From Owenia fusiformis (lineage: Eukaryota > Annelida > Polychaeta > Sabellida > Oweniidae): a stretch of DNA of 64,000 bases. This document shows, piece by piece, positions 12,227-23,887 of the stretch. The notes below the pieces were generated by a model. It searched no databases. It was given only the letters and a program-made list of their open reading frames with translations, and was not told the DNA's origin. How positions within the stretch are numbered: position 1 is the stretch's first letter; the number at the start of each line of letters is the position of its first letter. The DNA lies in assembly GCA_903813345.2 (NCBI GenBank), contig CAIIXF020000001.1, positions 14,403,915 through 14,467,914 of the forward strand, given 5' to 3'. The translations under genes were made by a program, and so were the position numbers.

Positions 12227-13345
12227 TCAAGCACTGACTCCGTGCCAGTACACACCAGAATCGTGCGGCTTGAAGATCAAATGTAATGGAATGATGAAAT
12301 TGATAATCCAATAATTGCCGAAGACCCCTCTTATGTTCCTCCTACAACTGTTTGTATTGACCACCTTGATTTCGTTACCCAGCTCAAACGTTGTAATTCC
12401 ATTGCTAATTGTGTAAAATTGGTCGAACACGAACTTCCAACAGATTGGACAGAACCATAGCAAGGAGTAACCAATCGCGACGAGGAGACATTTGAAGTAC
12501 GATACGTCATAACCCATAATGCAACGGAAGACGGTCACGGGTAAGATAACGTCCATGCACCAGGAATCTGCCAGAAAATACCAGTAACAGTAGGCTATGC
12601 CATGTACCAGAGAGAATGTCGTTGCTATTGCCGTCCACCATACAAATACCACAAAATGGCGTTGATTGTTGAGCCCGATGCAAGTGCCGGTGAAAAAGCA
12701 ATGGTGGTCACGCTTGAGTATACAGGTTCTGCACACGTGACAGTGGTGCACCCTGGGAGGTCTCTCATGTTGGCACGTGATGCAGGGTTTCCAACTCCAA
12801 TATGGATACGTAGACTTTTCGACACCAAATTCCGTCTTTCGGTGAATAGTAACGACATACACCTGAGTTTTCTTTTTGGTTGGCTTAGGGTCAATGTTTC
12901 CATTAGTTAATGCTTTTGGATTTGGAGTTGTTTTCGAAATTACATTTTCGTGATCCTTTTTATGATCTTTTATCATCCCATATTTGCCATTTGCCAAAGA
13001 CAGCAGATTTATATAATTATACTCAGGCGTCATTAAATCTGGATCATAGACATATTTCGTGTCTACCAATCGAACACACAACCAATTGAGCAACATTTCC
13101 CCATAGACGAAACAGGCAAATATTTGATTGAGTTTTAAAGTAATAAATTTTGTATAGAATAACGGTAGAATATATCCCGTGCCTATGTAGAGTGTGCTCG
13201 TCATTGTCACGAGTAGCCATATCGGGCCTATGACAGAGGTGCGCTCTTGCCACCGGTTGCGTCTCAAGTAGTGCGTGTTGTGCTGCGTTAACCACTCCGC
13301 GTCTACCTTGATGACGCGCCTTGGCAAGGAAATCGTGTTTGACAT
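12227..13345 (-). CDS. DHHC-type palmitoyltransferase (ZDHHC22/24-like)
   Basis: A single open frame of 372 residues. DHHC enzymes transfer palmitate from acyl-CoA to protein cysteines at cell membranes. The cysteine-rich domain is C188-x2-C191 ... RPPRVHHCHVCRTC ... D213-H214-H215-C216, with C216 the acyl-accepting residue and C222 in TCIG. A TTxE motif (TTFE, 318-321) follows. Hydrophobic segments lie near 38-60, 73-92, 231-257 and about 284-306, giving four spans with the catalytic loop between spans 2 and 3. The usual Pro-Trp after DHHC is Phe-Phe (DHHCFF), as in the ZDHHC22/24 branch. The start is the first ATG after an in-frame TAA upstream in the same exon. The coding region has no intron, but the 5' leader is spliced. 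Confidence 0.93.
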   Translation of the reverse strand: MSNTISLPRRVIKVDAEWLTQHNTHYLRRNRWQERTSVIGPIWLLVTMTSTLYIGTGYILPLFYTKFITLKLNQIFACFVYGEMLLNWLCVRLVDTKYVYDPDLMTPEYNYINLLSLANGKYGMIKDHKKDHENVISKTTPNPKALTNGNIDPKPTKKKTQVYVVTIHRKTEFGVEKSTYPYWSWKPCITCQHERPPRVHHCHVCRTCILKRDHHCFFTGTCIGLNNQRHFVVFVWWTAIATTFSLVHGIAYCYWYFLADSWCMDVILPVTVFRCIMGYDVSYFKCLLVAIGYSLLWFCPICWKFVFDQFYTISNGITTFELGNEIKVVNTNSCRRNIRGVFGNYWIINFIIPLHLIFKPHDSGVYWHGVSA

Positions 13346-14350
13346 ATTCTCTGGCCAATCTTGGTAGAATGTTACCCTCGTTTAGTAGAACTATCTCTAG
13401 TAGCTCAAGAGACTCATATTTCTGAAAACAAATTCCAAAAGAGTAATGTAAACGTCAAATTTCACGCATTAGTTTTGCAGTTGGTTTCAACTCGCTGTAA
13501 CTGAATTCGTATAAATACATGTCTGCGATAGAGTTAATTAATTGTGCATCCAGTTATTATTAAACTCGTCTTCAATGACGAGCGACGATCTCTTTTAGAA
13601 ACATCGCTTTATTTGACCATGATTGATATTAGGTTTATCGGGTAACACTGAACGGTGTCAGTTGTAATTCAGTGTATTAATTGGGATATCCGGGGATTCA
13701 ATTCTCAACACTTCGTAACAGACATCTTCATCATGTTGCGCTCTTATTTAATATATTGAAGCATATGGAGATAGATCTCAATTATGCAAACCAGTGTAAT
13801 TGTTCAACATTTCAATAAACGTTACAATAAAGCTGTTTAACAACATTTTGTACAATCCCAGAAAGATTGAAATTCGTTTAGTTGAGTCAGTTTCAATGTT
13901 AAATTGTCAACCTCACAGTAACCTGTGATATAACCATTACTAGACTGCAGATACTACGCTTCTTATCCAAAAATACCCTGCACCTCAGACTCTTATAGTT
14001 TATATTAAAAGGAATTAATTTTCTGTGAGCATTTTTAAGCTCTAGTTATTATTTACAGGATAAGAAGATCTGTAACAAAGTTTGTTGATATTGCAAGTTT
14101 CGGGTCATTCTGGCTTTTGTTTTCAATTTTGGTACATTCTAGGGTCGGAAATAAACACCGGGGCCCTTTAATGAAAACATATTATTTTCAATGGAATAAA
14201 GATCCCGTGTTATTAAGCTATGAATAATTAGAATAATAAATCCACTCACCTTTCCCAATGGAAATGAAGAACATCAACTTTTTACCGATCATCGACATTA
14301 TGCCTTGCTTCAACAACCATCGAGTCTAAACGTCCCTGCCAAAGTGCATC
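13346..14350 (-). promoter_or_regulatory. Spliced 5' leader of the palmitoyltransferase gene with short upstream ORFs
   Basis: An AG acceptor with a TTTGTTTTCAG tract ends at 13422, so the coding exon starts at 13421. A donor AAAG/GTGAGT lies at 14250/14249, giving an 828-bp leader intron. In the upstream exon, ATGs at 14320 and 14298 open uORFs of 12 and, across the splice, 18 codons. The second stops at TGA overlapping the ATG of a third uORF (13417-13397, 6 codons). The transcription start is not determined. The exon assignment is inferred from splice signals only. Confidence 0.45.
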
Positions 14351-15183
14351 TGATTTGATTTAACAAAAATTCGACATTTGGAAGAAATCCCAATGATAAA
14401 TCAGTCTAAGCCCCAGCTGCCTAAACAGCAAAGCAAATACAAAGTTTAGCAAATCGAATTGCCACCCCATTGGTTTTCAATTATGCAAATGAGCTTCAAG
14501 CCTCATAAATATTATTTGATTTCATTTGACTATTTTCAGCTAATGTTGACCAATCGACCTGGTAAATGTATAGGAAGCTACTCCGGTGGTTTAATGTTTA
14601 GAAGCCCCAGCAGGTCAGTCATGATTGATATAATATCGGCTAACGTACAGATATCTATATCAATATTATCTTATAGACCAGAAGACGTGAAGGAATTGGT
14701 CCCCTGATAACTCTTCTCTCCTCAAAGGATCTCCAAGATCAACCGAATTAAGACAAAAAAATATGATGCATTGGCTTATATTATTCCTTTTGAGATGTTT
14801 TATGGGGGTTTGCGGGTTATGTAGCATATATTATTTTCCATTCATTATCTAAACGGTAAAATGAAATAAATGTATAAATAATATGCTCCGTTCAATCCAT
14901 CCGTTCAATTCATTTTGGAAGTTAAGTTACACGTTTTCATTGCTTTCATTCCATGGTCTGAATATTCTGCGACTGCCCCTTTGTCTGTTATTATAGTAGA
15001 TGAATACCAGGATACTGGTCTATAGAAATCGCTGTGCTTCAAAACTCCTGACAAACAAGACTAACATTGTCATCTGCATGAAAAACTATCAATTATCAAA
15101 CTTAGGATATTAAACAGTTCCTCGCATTCTCAGTCGTATAGCACATCTGTAGGTAGAATCGTATGACAGAATGCCGCAAAGAG
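14351..15183. other. No recognised feature
   Basis: AT-rich DNA upstream of the palmitoyltransferase gene. It probably includes that gene's promoter, but I see no clear promoter element, exon or repeat structure. Confidence 0.3.
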
Positions 15184-15400
15184 AGTCGTACGGAGAATAC
15201 ACCTAGATGGGCTGAAAGGGGAGTCGTATAACACACCTAAGTGGGCTTAACGGGGAGTCGTATAACACACATAGATATACGTCGGAGAATACACCTAGAT
15301 GGGCTTGAAGGGGAGTCGGAGAATACACCTAGATGGGCTTGAAGGGGAGTCGTATAAAACACCTAGATTGGCTAAAGGAGAGTCGTACACACCTAGATAT
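15184..15400. repeat. Minisatellite, about 40-45-bp units
   Basis: About five to six diverged tandem units share ACACCTAGATGGGCTTGAAG and GGGGAGTCGTATAACACACC. Two units are almost identical (around 15290-15350). Some copies have the GGAGAATACACC variant, others TATAACACACC. No coding function is supported. Confidence 0.8.
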
Positions 15401-15738
15401 TCAGAGAGTAGCGGAATAACATCATCGCAGGAATCGTTTCAAATTTTGGGAATCGATTTCCGGATGGTGAATAACCGAGTCTGTCTCAAGTTGGTATAAT
15501 CATGGACCTCATGACCATTCATGAGAGAAATGACAGATTTACAACAGATGCAGTTAAGTAACGAACGTATGTCCAAATTGGTCTATTCACAATTATTGAT
15601 TCGGATCGCCCTCCACAAGTAAGATGGTCGTTAATGAGACAAATGCATTCTGTAATCAACTAATATATTAGCTTTTAGTACTCGTCTTGTCAGCGCAAAG
15701 TGGAATTTTAGGCAGAACTCGGACTACTCTCAGAAACA

Positions 15739-16831
15739 TACGAGGGGTGATCAATAAGTAATAGACGCTTTTTTAAACAGATGCTTTTATAGACCAATCC
15801 CTTTAATTTTCTTACCAGTGATACATCATTCAATAATCTATCAGCTCTAAAGATTTGAAAACAAAACAAAAATGCATGTTGATATATCTTTATTTCCGTG
15901 AAGGAGGTATAGGTACCCCGGGACCGACATTTACGTCAAATATTTGAACCTATTTTACTTTGTTTAACATGCAATGCAGTTGAATGCAGGCTGAACGAAA
16001 TAAACAATGATGGTCATGAATTATCCCATTTTGTTGTCATCGTTGATTTTGAATATTTTATCATCACTATGTGGTATTTATGCCACATTCATTCTACAGG
16101 AACCTCTACATAGTTCCATCAAGTGCTACATGTACACACTTCCTCATCCTCTTAACCCAAGATTGTGAGACAAGGCCGAATCCATTCTCTGCCATGGTAG
16201 CAGGATTCAGTTGCATAGCTTGTTTTATTTCATCAATGTCATTAAACCTGTGTCCCTTCTCTAAAGGAATAAGTTGTATAGAAATAGATAAGTCACATGT
16301 GGGCAGACCTGGACAAAATGGTGCATTGGCCAAGGGCTCAATGTTGAGTTCCAGGGATATTGTATTCTGAACATTTTGAAATCTGTTGGCAGGTGCATTG
16401 TCCATATGGGGTAGGGTGTTCCCTTCTCTCACTAACCCCTTCTCTCACAATGCAATTTCTCATATTGACCTGCAAACCCGACCATACAACACTTTGACAT
16501 CACAGTACTTACCGTTTATGTGTTACCAGTCAGGAAAATATTTCAAAATTACACGTAACACTTGTTGCATATAAAAAAGTTCAAATCTAACTGAAATATG
16601 CCAAACTGGCTAAAAACTGAATATGTGACGTTAATGTCGGTCCCGGGGTACCTGTACCTCCTTCTCAGAAATAAGGATATATATATCAACATGTATTATA
16701 TATTTTGTCTTCAAATCTTTAGAATTGATTGATAATTGAATGATTTATCACTAGTAGGAAAATCAAAGGGATTGGTATATAAAAAGTATCTGTGTAAAAA
16801 AGCGTCCATTTCTTATTGATCACCCCTCGTA
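15739..16831. mobile_element. Decayed mariner-like transposon with long terminal inverted repeats
   Basis: The termini TACGAGGGGTGATCAATAAG (from 15739) and the inverted copy ending at 16831 are flanked by TA. Inverted similarity extends about 200 bp inward on each side, to the CCCGGGACCGACATT segment at about 15918 and its mate at about 16635. Between them is the remnant of a mariner transposase on the minus strand. Length is about 1.09 kb, shorter than a typical 1.3-kb mariner. Confidence 0.85.
16106..16432 (-). pseudogene. Mariner transposase C-terminal remnant
   Basis: The frame contains HMDNAPANR, which matches the second catalytic Asp region (HxDNAPxH) of mariner transposases. About 35 residues later comes PFCPGLPTCD, matching the PYSPDLAPxD block with the third catalytic Asp. 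It ends with a W-x-x-R-x-x-KCV stretch typical of the family C-terminus. The N-terminal DNA-binding half and first catalytic Asp are missing, and key residues are changed, so the element is inactive. Confidence 0.8.
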
Positions 16832-17048
16832 CATGTAGAGTGCTTCCTTTAGTGAATATAATTTGGTCAAATGATTTATAGGCACGATTCCCAGTTAAAT
16901 GTCTACGGGATGAATGGCATTAGTTCCAAATAAACGATAATGTCCCATTTTGTTTTATGATGACCTAATTATTGTAAGAAATTGCTCAATAGGTCAACTC
17001 AACTCGTAATAAATAGCCTATTTTAATTTGTTTTTGAATTTGATTTTT

Positions 17049-17705
17049 ATGTCATCACCAAAGAGTGGTGACATATTGTAATGGTTTCATATCTCATGTT
17101 ATTGTTGTGGCGGCGATTGGCGGTTGGCGGTTGGCACCAGTAACAAATTCTTAAAACTTCCAATAACTGTTTAGACTGACTTCAATTTTTTTGAAATCAT
17201 ATATGTTTTCCCGAGTTCAAATCTGACTTTATATTTAAGGTGTGACCGTCAATGACCTTTTCAAGGTCAAAAAAGGTCAAAAAGGTATTTTCAACTTATT
17301 TCAAATAGACCAATTTTTTTCAAAATCATCTACTAGGTCTAAGAAGTTCAAATCTGACTTTAGATTTGAGATTTGGCCTTCAATGACCTATTCAAGGTCA
17401 TAAAAGATCAAAAAGGTATTTTTGACCTTGTTTCAAATTGACCATTTAAAAAGAATCATCTACAAGTTCTCAAAAGTTCAAATCTGACTATAGATTTGAC
17501 CTTCAATGGTATTTCGGAGGTCAAAAAGATTTGACCTTCAATGACCTTCTCAAAGTCAAAAGGTCTTTTTCAACTTCCTTCAAATTTACCAATTTCTTTT
17601 CAAAATCGTCTACAAGTTCTCAGAAATTCAAAACTGACTTGAGATTGAACTAATAATATTGTGAGCAACTAGGTGGTGTCACTTTGTTAATGCCTTGTTT
17701 TATTT
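17049..17705. repeat. Interspersed element with internal tandem repeats of about 100-115 bp
   Basis: It opens with an inverted motif ATGTCATCACC...GGTGACAT and GGCGATTGGCGGTTGGCGG. Then come about four diverged units containing CAATGACCT, TCAAGGTCA, TCAAATCTGACT and ATCATCTAC. It ends with AATGCCTTGTTTT. The flanks match the smaller pieces at 7697 and 11.3-11.7 kb, so the tandem block is an expansion inside this family. Confidence 0.7.
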
Positions 17706-17714
17706 GCTAAAGGT

Positions 17715-18965
17715 CGCAAAAATGATAATGTGAAAAGTATGCCTCATATATTCTTTAATTTATGTTTTGAAAATAGCAAAATACCAAATGTTTGGCTTAG
17801 AACTATTATTTATCCTATACCTAAAGGAGGTAATAAAGATAAGCGTATACCTCTTACTAGGAATTAGCATATTATATTGTATATATAAGCTTTATAGCAT
17901 TGTGTATTAATAACAGACTTGTACAATTTTATGATTCAGAAGGTACTCTGGTTGATGAACAAAATGGCTTTAGACAAGGAAGATCGTGCAATGATCACAT
18001 ATTTTCTTTAAACTCCATTGTTCAAAATTCCATTTGCTGGGTTCATTGACCTCCAGAAGGCGTTTGATTTAGTCGACAGGAACCTCCTGTTTTATACTCT
18101 CCTTAAAAATGGCATTAATGGCAAAATTTATCATACAATTTAAAGTATGTAGTAGTACATGTACAAAGCAACAATGTCAGCAGTAAAGGTCAATGATTTA
18201 CAGTCAGATAGGTTTGATACGTCATCAGGAGTACGTCAAGGTGATACATTATCTCCAAACTTATTTTCTTCGTTTTTAAATGGCCTTTTAAAGCTGATAA
18301 ATGAATCAAAGCTGGAGTTGATGTAAATGTTAACACTAAGGTTACAGCATTAGAATATGCTATGACATTTCACCTAGCAAGCTCAGAGGTAAATTGACAA
18401 CAGATCTTAGATATTGCATATAACTGGTGTAAAAGTGGCGGCTCTGTGTAAACATTGATAAGTCAAATATTGTACATTTTAGGCACACAACTGTTAAACT
18501 CTCAGAGTTCGACTTTAAACTTGGGAACTAGTCTTTAAAAATTGATAAAGATTACAAGTAACTTGGTATTATTTTTTAATGAACATGGCAGCTTTGTAAA
18601 GAAAGCCACATCGTTGGTTGACTCTGCTGGTCATGCACTAGGCTCTGTGATTCAACGATGCAAAATGTCGAATGAGTTTGGTTATAAAACCTACACAAAA
18701 TTATATAATACATGTGTTTTACCGATACTAGGTTATGGTGAAGGAGTTTGGGGATTTGACAAAAATGTTCATGATATCTGTAATAATATTCATGCTTTTG
18801 TGCGGAGAAGGCAATTCTTTTACAACATGTGATATTGATTTTCGTGTCTTAATTTTGTATTTCCTGTTATTGTTAACAGCGGTTAATAAGCCCAAGGTGA
18901 GCTGGGTAATATTGTAATTAATTTTTTAAAATATTTTATTGAGTTGTAATACTGACCACTATAAA
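17715..18965 (+). pseudogene. Decayed LINE reverse transcriptase
   Basis: Conceptual translation in shifting frames shows WLRTIIYPIPKGG, then VDEQNGFRQGRSCNDHIFSL, then FIDLQKAFDLVDRN and SGVRQGDTLSPNLF, in the normal order of reverse transcriptase motifs. A later frame (18542-18832) matches a LINE C-terminal region ending in a GYGEGVWG-like stretch. Stops and frameshifts break it throughout. It lacks the endonuclease part. The clade was not determined. Confidence 0.8.
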
Positions 18966-19022
18966 TAAATAAACTAAACTAAATTAAACTATCTAAACAA
19001 AACTAAACTAAACTAAACTATT
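18964..19022 (+). repeat. (AAACT)n tail of the LINE remnant
   Basis: AAATAAATAAACTAAACT continues as irregular AAACT/AAACAA units up to 19020, directly after the decayed reverse transcriptase. This looks like the simple-repeat 3' tail of that non-LTR element. Confidence 0.7.
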
Positions 19023-19079
19023 ATAATATGAATGGTTCGGAAAATGGGTTTGCTAAACTTTTTTAAGGGGAAGGAAAAT

Positions 19080-19630
19080 TGTATTGAGAGGAAATAAAAG
19101 GAGTGATATCGATATGGAGAACTTTTTGAACACACGTTTCTCTTAAACTAGTCATAAAAAATCTAAAAATTTAACACATCGTCAATTTAATAGTCATCTT
19201 TTGAATGGTAACACACATCAAACACTTGTTTTGTGCTTGGTATCATGTTTCCAGAGTGAAATGAAACATCTTTCCGAACCTCATTGGAACAAAACGACAT
19301 AAACACAACATGTTTAGGTCTCTCAATATTGTACTTGGACAAAGGAAATGTTGGTTGATTTAAAAAAAGTATCTTGTTAATGAAATAAAAGGTTCATCTT
19401 GATTTTTATCTTTTTTTTTGGGGGGGGGGGCTGTTTTAATTTTTTGAATATTTTTTTAAATCAACCAAAAATACCTTTGTATAACTATAATATTGAATAT
19501 ATAATATAACAGTCAACATTACATAAAATACCGTGTTTTTTACAGAATGTTTTCAATGATTGGTTTAAGAGAAAAACATTGTTGAATTCAGTTCTCCATA
19601 TCGATACCAATCCTTTCCCATATTTTCTCT
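19080..19630. mobile_element. Inverted-repeat element, about 0.55 kb
   Basis: GATATCGATATGGAGAAC near 19105 recurs inverted near 19591-19608. GTTTCTCTTAAAC near 19137 pairs with the complement near 19562-19576. The interior is AT-rich with a T8-G10 run at about 19411-19430. No terminal duplication was resolved. Confidence 0.5.
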
Positions 19631-19889
19631 ATGTGGTTATTAACATTTGTTTTAGAGAGAAAAATCACAAAACAAAAACTTCTCTATAACTTCAAGGTAT
19701 TGTAGAACTTCAGGAGGATTGTATATTAGCAGATAAATCGATATTACGTAGAAATGATTTTTATCAGTATAATCCATAACTAAGCGATATAGCTGCGCAT
19801 CTCAAGTTCATCACTGAATCCTCAGAGGCGCTTTGTCCAAATTCAATTCATCTATCTTTCATTCTATAAGTGTCAATGTCATCATGACT

Positions 19890-21139
19890 CCACGATGCCC
19901 ATGTCAAGCAGCGTGCAGTTTGAAACTCTGACAAACTGCGCGCATATTTCAAAATGTGAGACGGGGAGGACACGACTCCCAAAAAGAGCCAAAATACGAA
20001 AAATACAAGGTTAGTCTCGTTCTAAAGATAGTACCATTCTGTGAAGATGAACTTAATTTACTCATAGTACTCAATGTTTTTCCCGATGTAAACCTAGTTA
20101 TCTCAATATAAGGGTCTTAAGTAACTTCTGTGTTCAAAATTTACAGTGTGAAGTTATATCTATGTCTTTTTATCGTCATTTGCCGTTTATTCAGCCATTG
20201 TGTCTGTGTATGCTAGAATATATAGGATCACTCCATCTGATTAAATCAGCAAAGTTTGTATTCAAAACGATAATACGCCATAAACGTGATTTAAACATTT
20301 TTCTTGTCAAACTGCGCGCCTATATTCACTTGTATTTCCCAAACTGCGTGCCTAATATTTCCAAACTGCTTGCCTATCCAAGCTTGATTTGTATTATTAG
20401 AAAACATAAGCGCCATACAAGGCACATATGTGTCTAATAGTAGAACCCCATAATTGAAACACTATGAGAGTCCATCCACCAAGATGGTGATCTGAAAATA
20501 AAAGTTTTTTTCGTTCCCAACTTGTCACTTCTATTATACATTTTGACTTTCAATATGAAAATATCATAAAATCTGACGATAAAGCAAAATTTCCAAAGCT
20601 ACATGAAAAACACCTACACGTGCCTCTGTAGAAATTCCAATGATAATATATATGTAGTTTTAATAGTGTATGCGCACAGTTTGTAATTTCTGGCTAAAAT
20701 AGGCGCGCATTTGTGATTTATTTCTTTTTAATCTCCTGATTATCTGTTTTATCTCGAAATATTTTGAATGATAAATACATGATAAATGTGTAAGGAATTA
20801 AATATAAAACGAGTCTAAAGTATTTGTCATTTATGTTTAAAGTGCTAGATCGATTTACGTATAAATTCCCGTTAAATCAGTGACGAAAATGCCATTAATC
20901 TGCTTATGTTTTACAACTTAGATTCATTTGCACATAGTTTTTGCTAGTATTTGCAAAATTCGTATATTCGCCACAGAATGAGCGCATTGAACAAGAAAAC
21001 AATGCAGGATAAATGTCTTTAAATTACGTTTCAAAATACAGACTCCAACTTAAATGATGCAATGTTCTTAGGCACGCAGTTTGTGATCGAAACAAACTGC
21101 GCGCCTAAGTAGGCGCGCAGCTTGACATGGGCACCGTGG
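19890..21139. mobile_element. TIR transposon with subterminal GCGCGC repeats, no transposase
   Basis: Termini CCACGATGCCCATGTCAAGC at 19890 and its inverted copy ending at 21139 (one or two mismatches) are bordered by ACT on both sides (19887-19889 and 21140-21142), a possible 3-bp target duplication. The motif AAACTGCGCGCCTA recurs in both orientations near both ends and inside (about 19918, 19935, 20310, 20338, 20360, 20690, 21075-21120). Such subterminal arrays are typical transposase-binding sites of CACTA/hAT-type elements; the superfamily is not decided. Confidence 0.65.
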
Positions 21140-23061
21140 ACTCTAAAGGTAAATGGAAATGCTGTATGATCATTGCATTTACCGCACTGTCCTTAAGTAC
21201 ATTTGCCCTTTACTAACTTTGCCCAAGAATACCAACGAGACACCCAAACAATCATTTACCAAATGTAATCAACAGTTTGCATCTTGCCCTTAATAAAAGC
21301 ACGCGCCAACTGCCACGATGCCAGTTATCAATGCACAGTGTGAACGTTCATACATGTGAAATTTCACTAGAAAGACGAACGATATATAATCAGTGGAAAT
21401 GTAAGTCTCAGCTGTTGCTTCTATGTGAGAATCCTCTAGGAATTCTTATCTTGCTCCAACACTCGCAAACGTTCTTATGAGAAAATTGAAATTCACATTG
21501 CATTTAATTAGTGTTGCCAAATGATCACTTTGGGGCAATAACTACAAGTGAACCCATCGTTTGTCTTATTCTTAGTTCAGATTATGTAAGACAATATGAA
21601 TCATAATTGGGGATGACGTAACTGCGAACTGCGAAAGAGATAATTGCAATTCGTTTGGTTTTATTCCATTAAGAATAAACGTTTCTCGATAATTTGTCAA
21701 TATTGCTAGAGTATGTTGGATAAGACTACTTTCTACATCATATAAGTTCACTGTACTGGATTGATGACGTAAGTTATATCGACTATATTGGCTTAGCTAT
21801 GTCAGTATAGTCTGGATTTAGGGGAAATGTCACCAGAACGTTTCATTTAGTGATAGACAATTTAAAAAATTAATCCGTGGCCGCAAGCGAATCTCAACTC
21901 TTTCGTTCATAAATTCAAGATGGCTACCGTGGTATCATGCAAAACTTCAACGAACGTACCATATCATATAACGTACCATTAAAGGCCCACTTTGCGTATT
22001 TTCAACATTTTTGGGCAAAATAAAGACTTGCATTTGAATGTCCAATGTATTGATAAGAACCCAATCTTTCATTTGACACCAACAACAATCAATCCATAAT
22101 ACCCAAATCTAATCAGTACATAATTTGAAAAGTGTGTTCGAAGGTTTACAGACGAGATGCTAGGACAATAAATCGCCTTAAAGTTTTCCTAGATATGGCC
22201 AAAATTTGATCAGTTCTAAACGTTCTTATCAAGAAATAATTAAATTTTTTTTTAGATCAATCCATAAATCGGTTTAGCTTACATGTAGACAAGACTATAT
22301 ACCAGTCATAAGAAAACCAAACCTCATATATCCCACCCATATATCCCAAAACTATGATCTAACCTTAAAAGAAACGATGTCAAATACCCCCCTTCCCCTA
22401 CCATTCAAGAACCAATAATCACAATCCAAGACCAGAACACCAAGGTTCATTTTCATGAAATCATGACAATACATTTTATAAATAAAAATTAGAAATTTCT
22501 AGCCATACAAGATGGAGCATTCAGTTTCAAACGATGTGGGATTGACAAATTGCCAGTTTTAAGTCAATTGGATCAACATCCATTCAGATAAAACACAATA
22601 TTTCATAATAGTCATCAGGATTTTAGGACGAAAAATCCAAAATGTCCGTCTTAGCTTTTACCTAGAGTGCCCAAATCTAATCAGTTCTAAATTTTCATTC
22701 CAAGAAGCATCAATAGAAATTGGAAGCCAATCCATAAATCGACTTGGCTTGAAACATGTTGACCTCCAGACAAAAACTTAGGAACTTAGAAAACTCAGTA
22801 GGTTCAAAATCTAATCAGTACTAGATTCTCATCCAAAGAAACATCCACACAAATTCCTCCAACGGTGGAAACACGTAGACACTTAGATTCACCAAGAACT
22901 GATCACCATAGCAACCCAAGGGTGTGATGACAAGGATGCGATTGTGAATAACTCCACTTTTTAAATTATTTCCTTTTAAAAGAAGATTTGAGGTATTGGA
23001 AATATAGAGATTGTACATGAAAAATGAGGATTTAGGGTTGCCACAAGCAAAAGGGAGTATG
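21140..23061. repeat. Non-coding; diverged direct repeats at about 22.1-22.9 kb
   Basis: The unit CAAATCTAATCAGTACT/TTCTAAA recurs at about 22105, 22203, 22671 and 22803, followed in several copies by AATCCATAAATCG. Spacing is irregular, so this is an old or scrambled repeat. No coding region is seen in the rest. Confidence 0.4.
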
Positions 23062-23842
23062 TACACTCCCGTTTCAAAAGTTTGGGAACCTTAGCTCCTT
23101 CATTGAACTACGTGTTAAAGCCTCATGTTTGAATTTTAATTTACATAACTGCGAGAAAAATACTTTAAATATTGATGGAAATGTAATTTGACTTCATTTC
23201 CAATGGCTCCAGATTTTCCCACTTTTTTCCTCGATTACAAGGTCGAAAATTGATGATAAATCTGATAACTTTTTGAAAATCAACATTCTCATGTACATGT
23301 AAACCAATGGAAAATGGTAGGTTTGCCGCAAGTCAAATGAAAGAATATCTATCAATCCGAATTCTTGCTAAAAATACAAGTCAAAATTATTTTTCAAAAA
23401 CTGCTCCCATTGAAATAACACAAGAGGCGGAAAATGATTTTCAAAAATGACTTTGAAGCTCTGTAACTTTAGTATTCATAAAGTAAACCGAACGCTTAGC
23501 ATACAAAAAGTTAGACAATTCAATTTTCTATATACTTTTTGTTGGTGAATCTTTTACTGGACAGATATCCTAAAATCAGATTTACCCCGAACCCACCACT
23601 TCCCATTGGTTTATATGGACATAACGACAAAAATTCATTAAAATCATCATTTTCGAACTATTGTAATTGAGAAACAATTTTGGAAAATTTGGAGGCATTG
23701 GAAATGAAGTCAAATTACATTTCCATCAATATTATAAGTATTTTGTTTACAGGTCATGTAAATAAAAATTCAAACGTAAAGAGGCTTTAACACGTAGTTC
23801 AATGAGGGAGCTAAGGTTCCCGAACTTATGGAGGGGAGTGTA
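23062..23842. mobile_element. MITE with inverted repeats of about 150 bp
   Basis: The left end TACACTCCCGTTTCAAAAGT (23062) and the right end GGGGAGTGTA (to 23842) begin inverted arms that pair over about 150 bp, sharing AACCTTAGCTCC, GAACTACGTGTTAAAGCC and GGAAATGTAATTTGACTTCA. TA borders both ends. There is no coding capacity. A second copy of the terminus, CAGGGGAGTGTA, ends at 23887. Confidence 0.8.
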
Positions 23843-23887
23843 TCTCGAGGTAATCAATGGCTTTCCAAACTAATGCAGGGGAGTGTA

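Noticed and set aside
12507-12910. ORFs overlapping the palmitoyltransferase in other frames and on the plus strand
   Set aside because: They are shadows of the well-supported DHHC reading frame.
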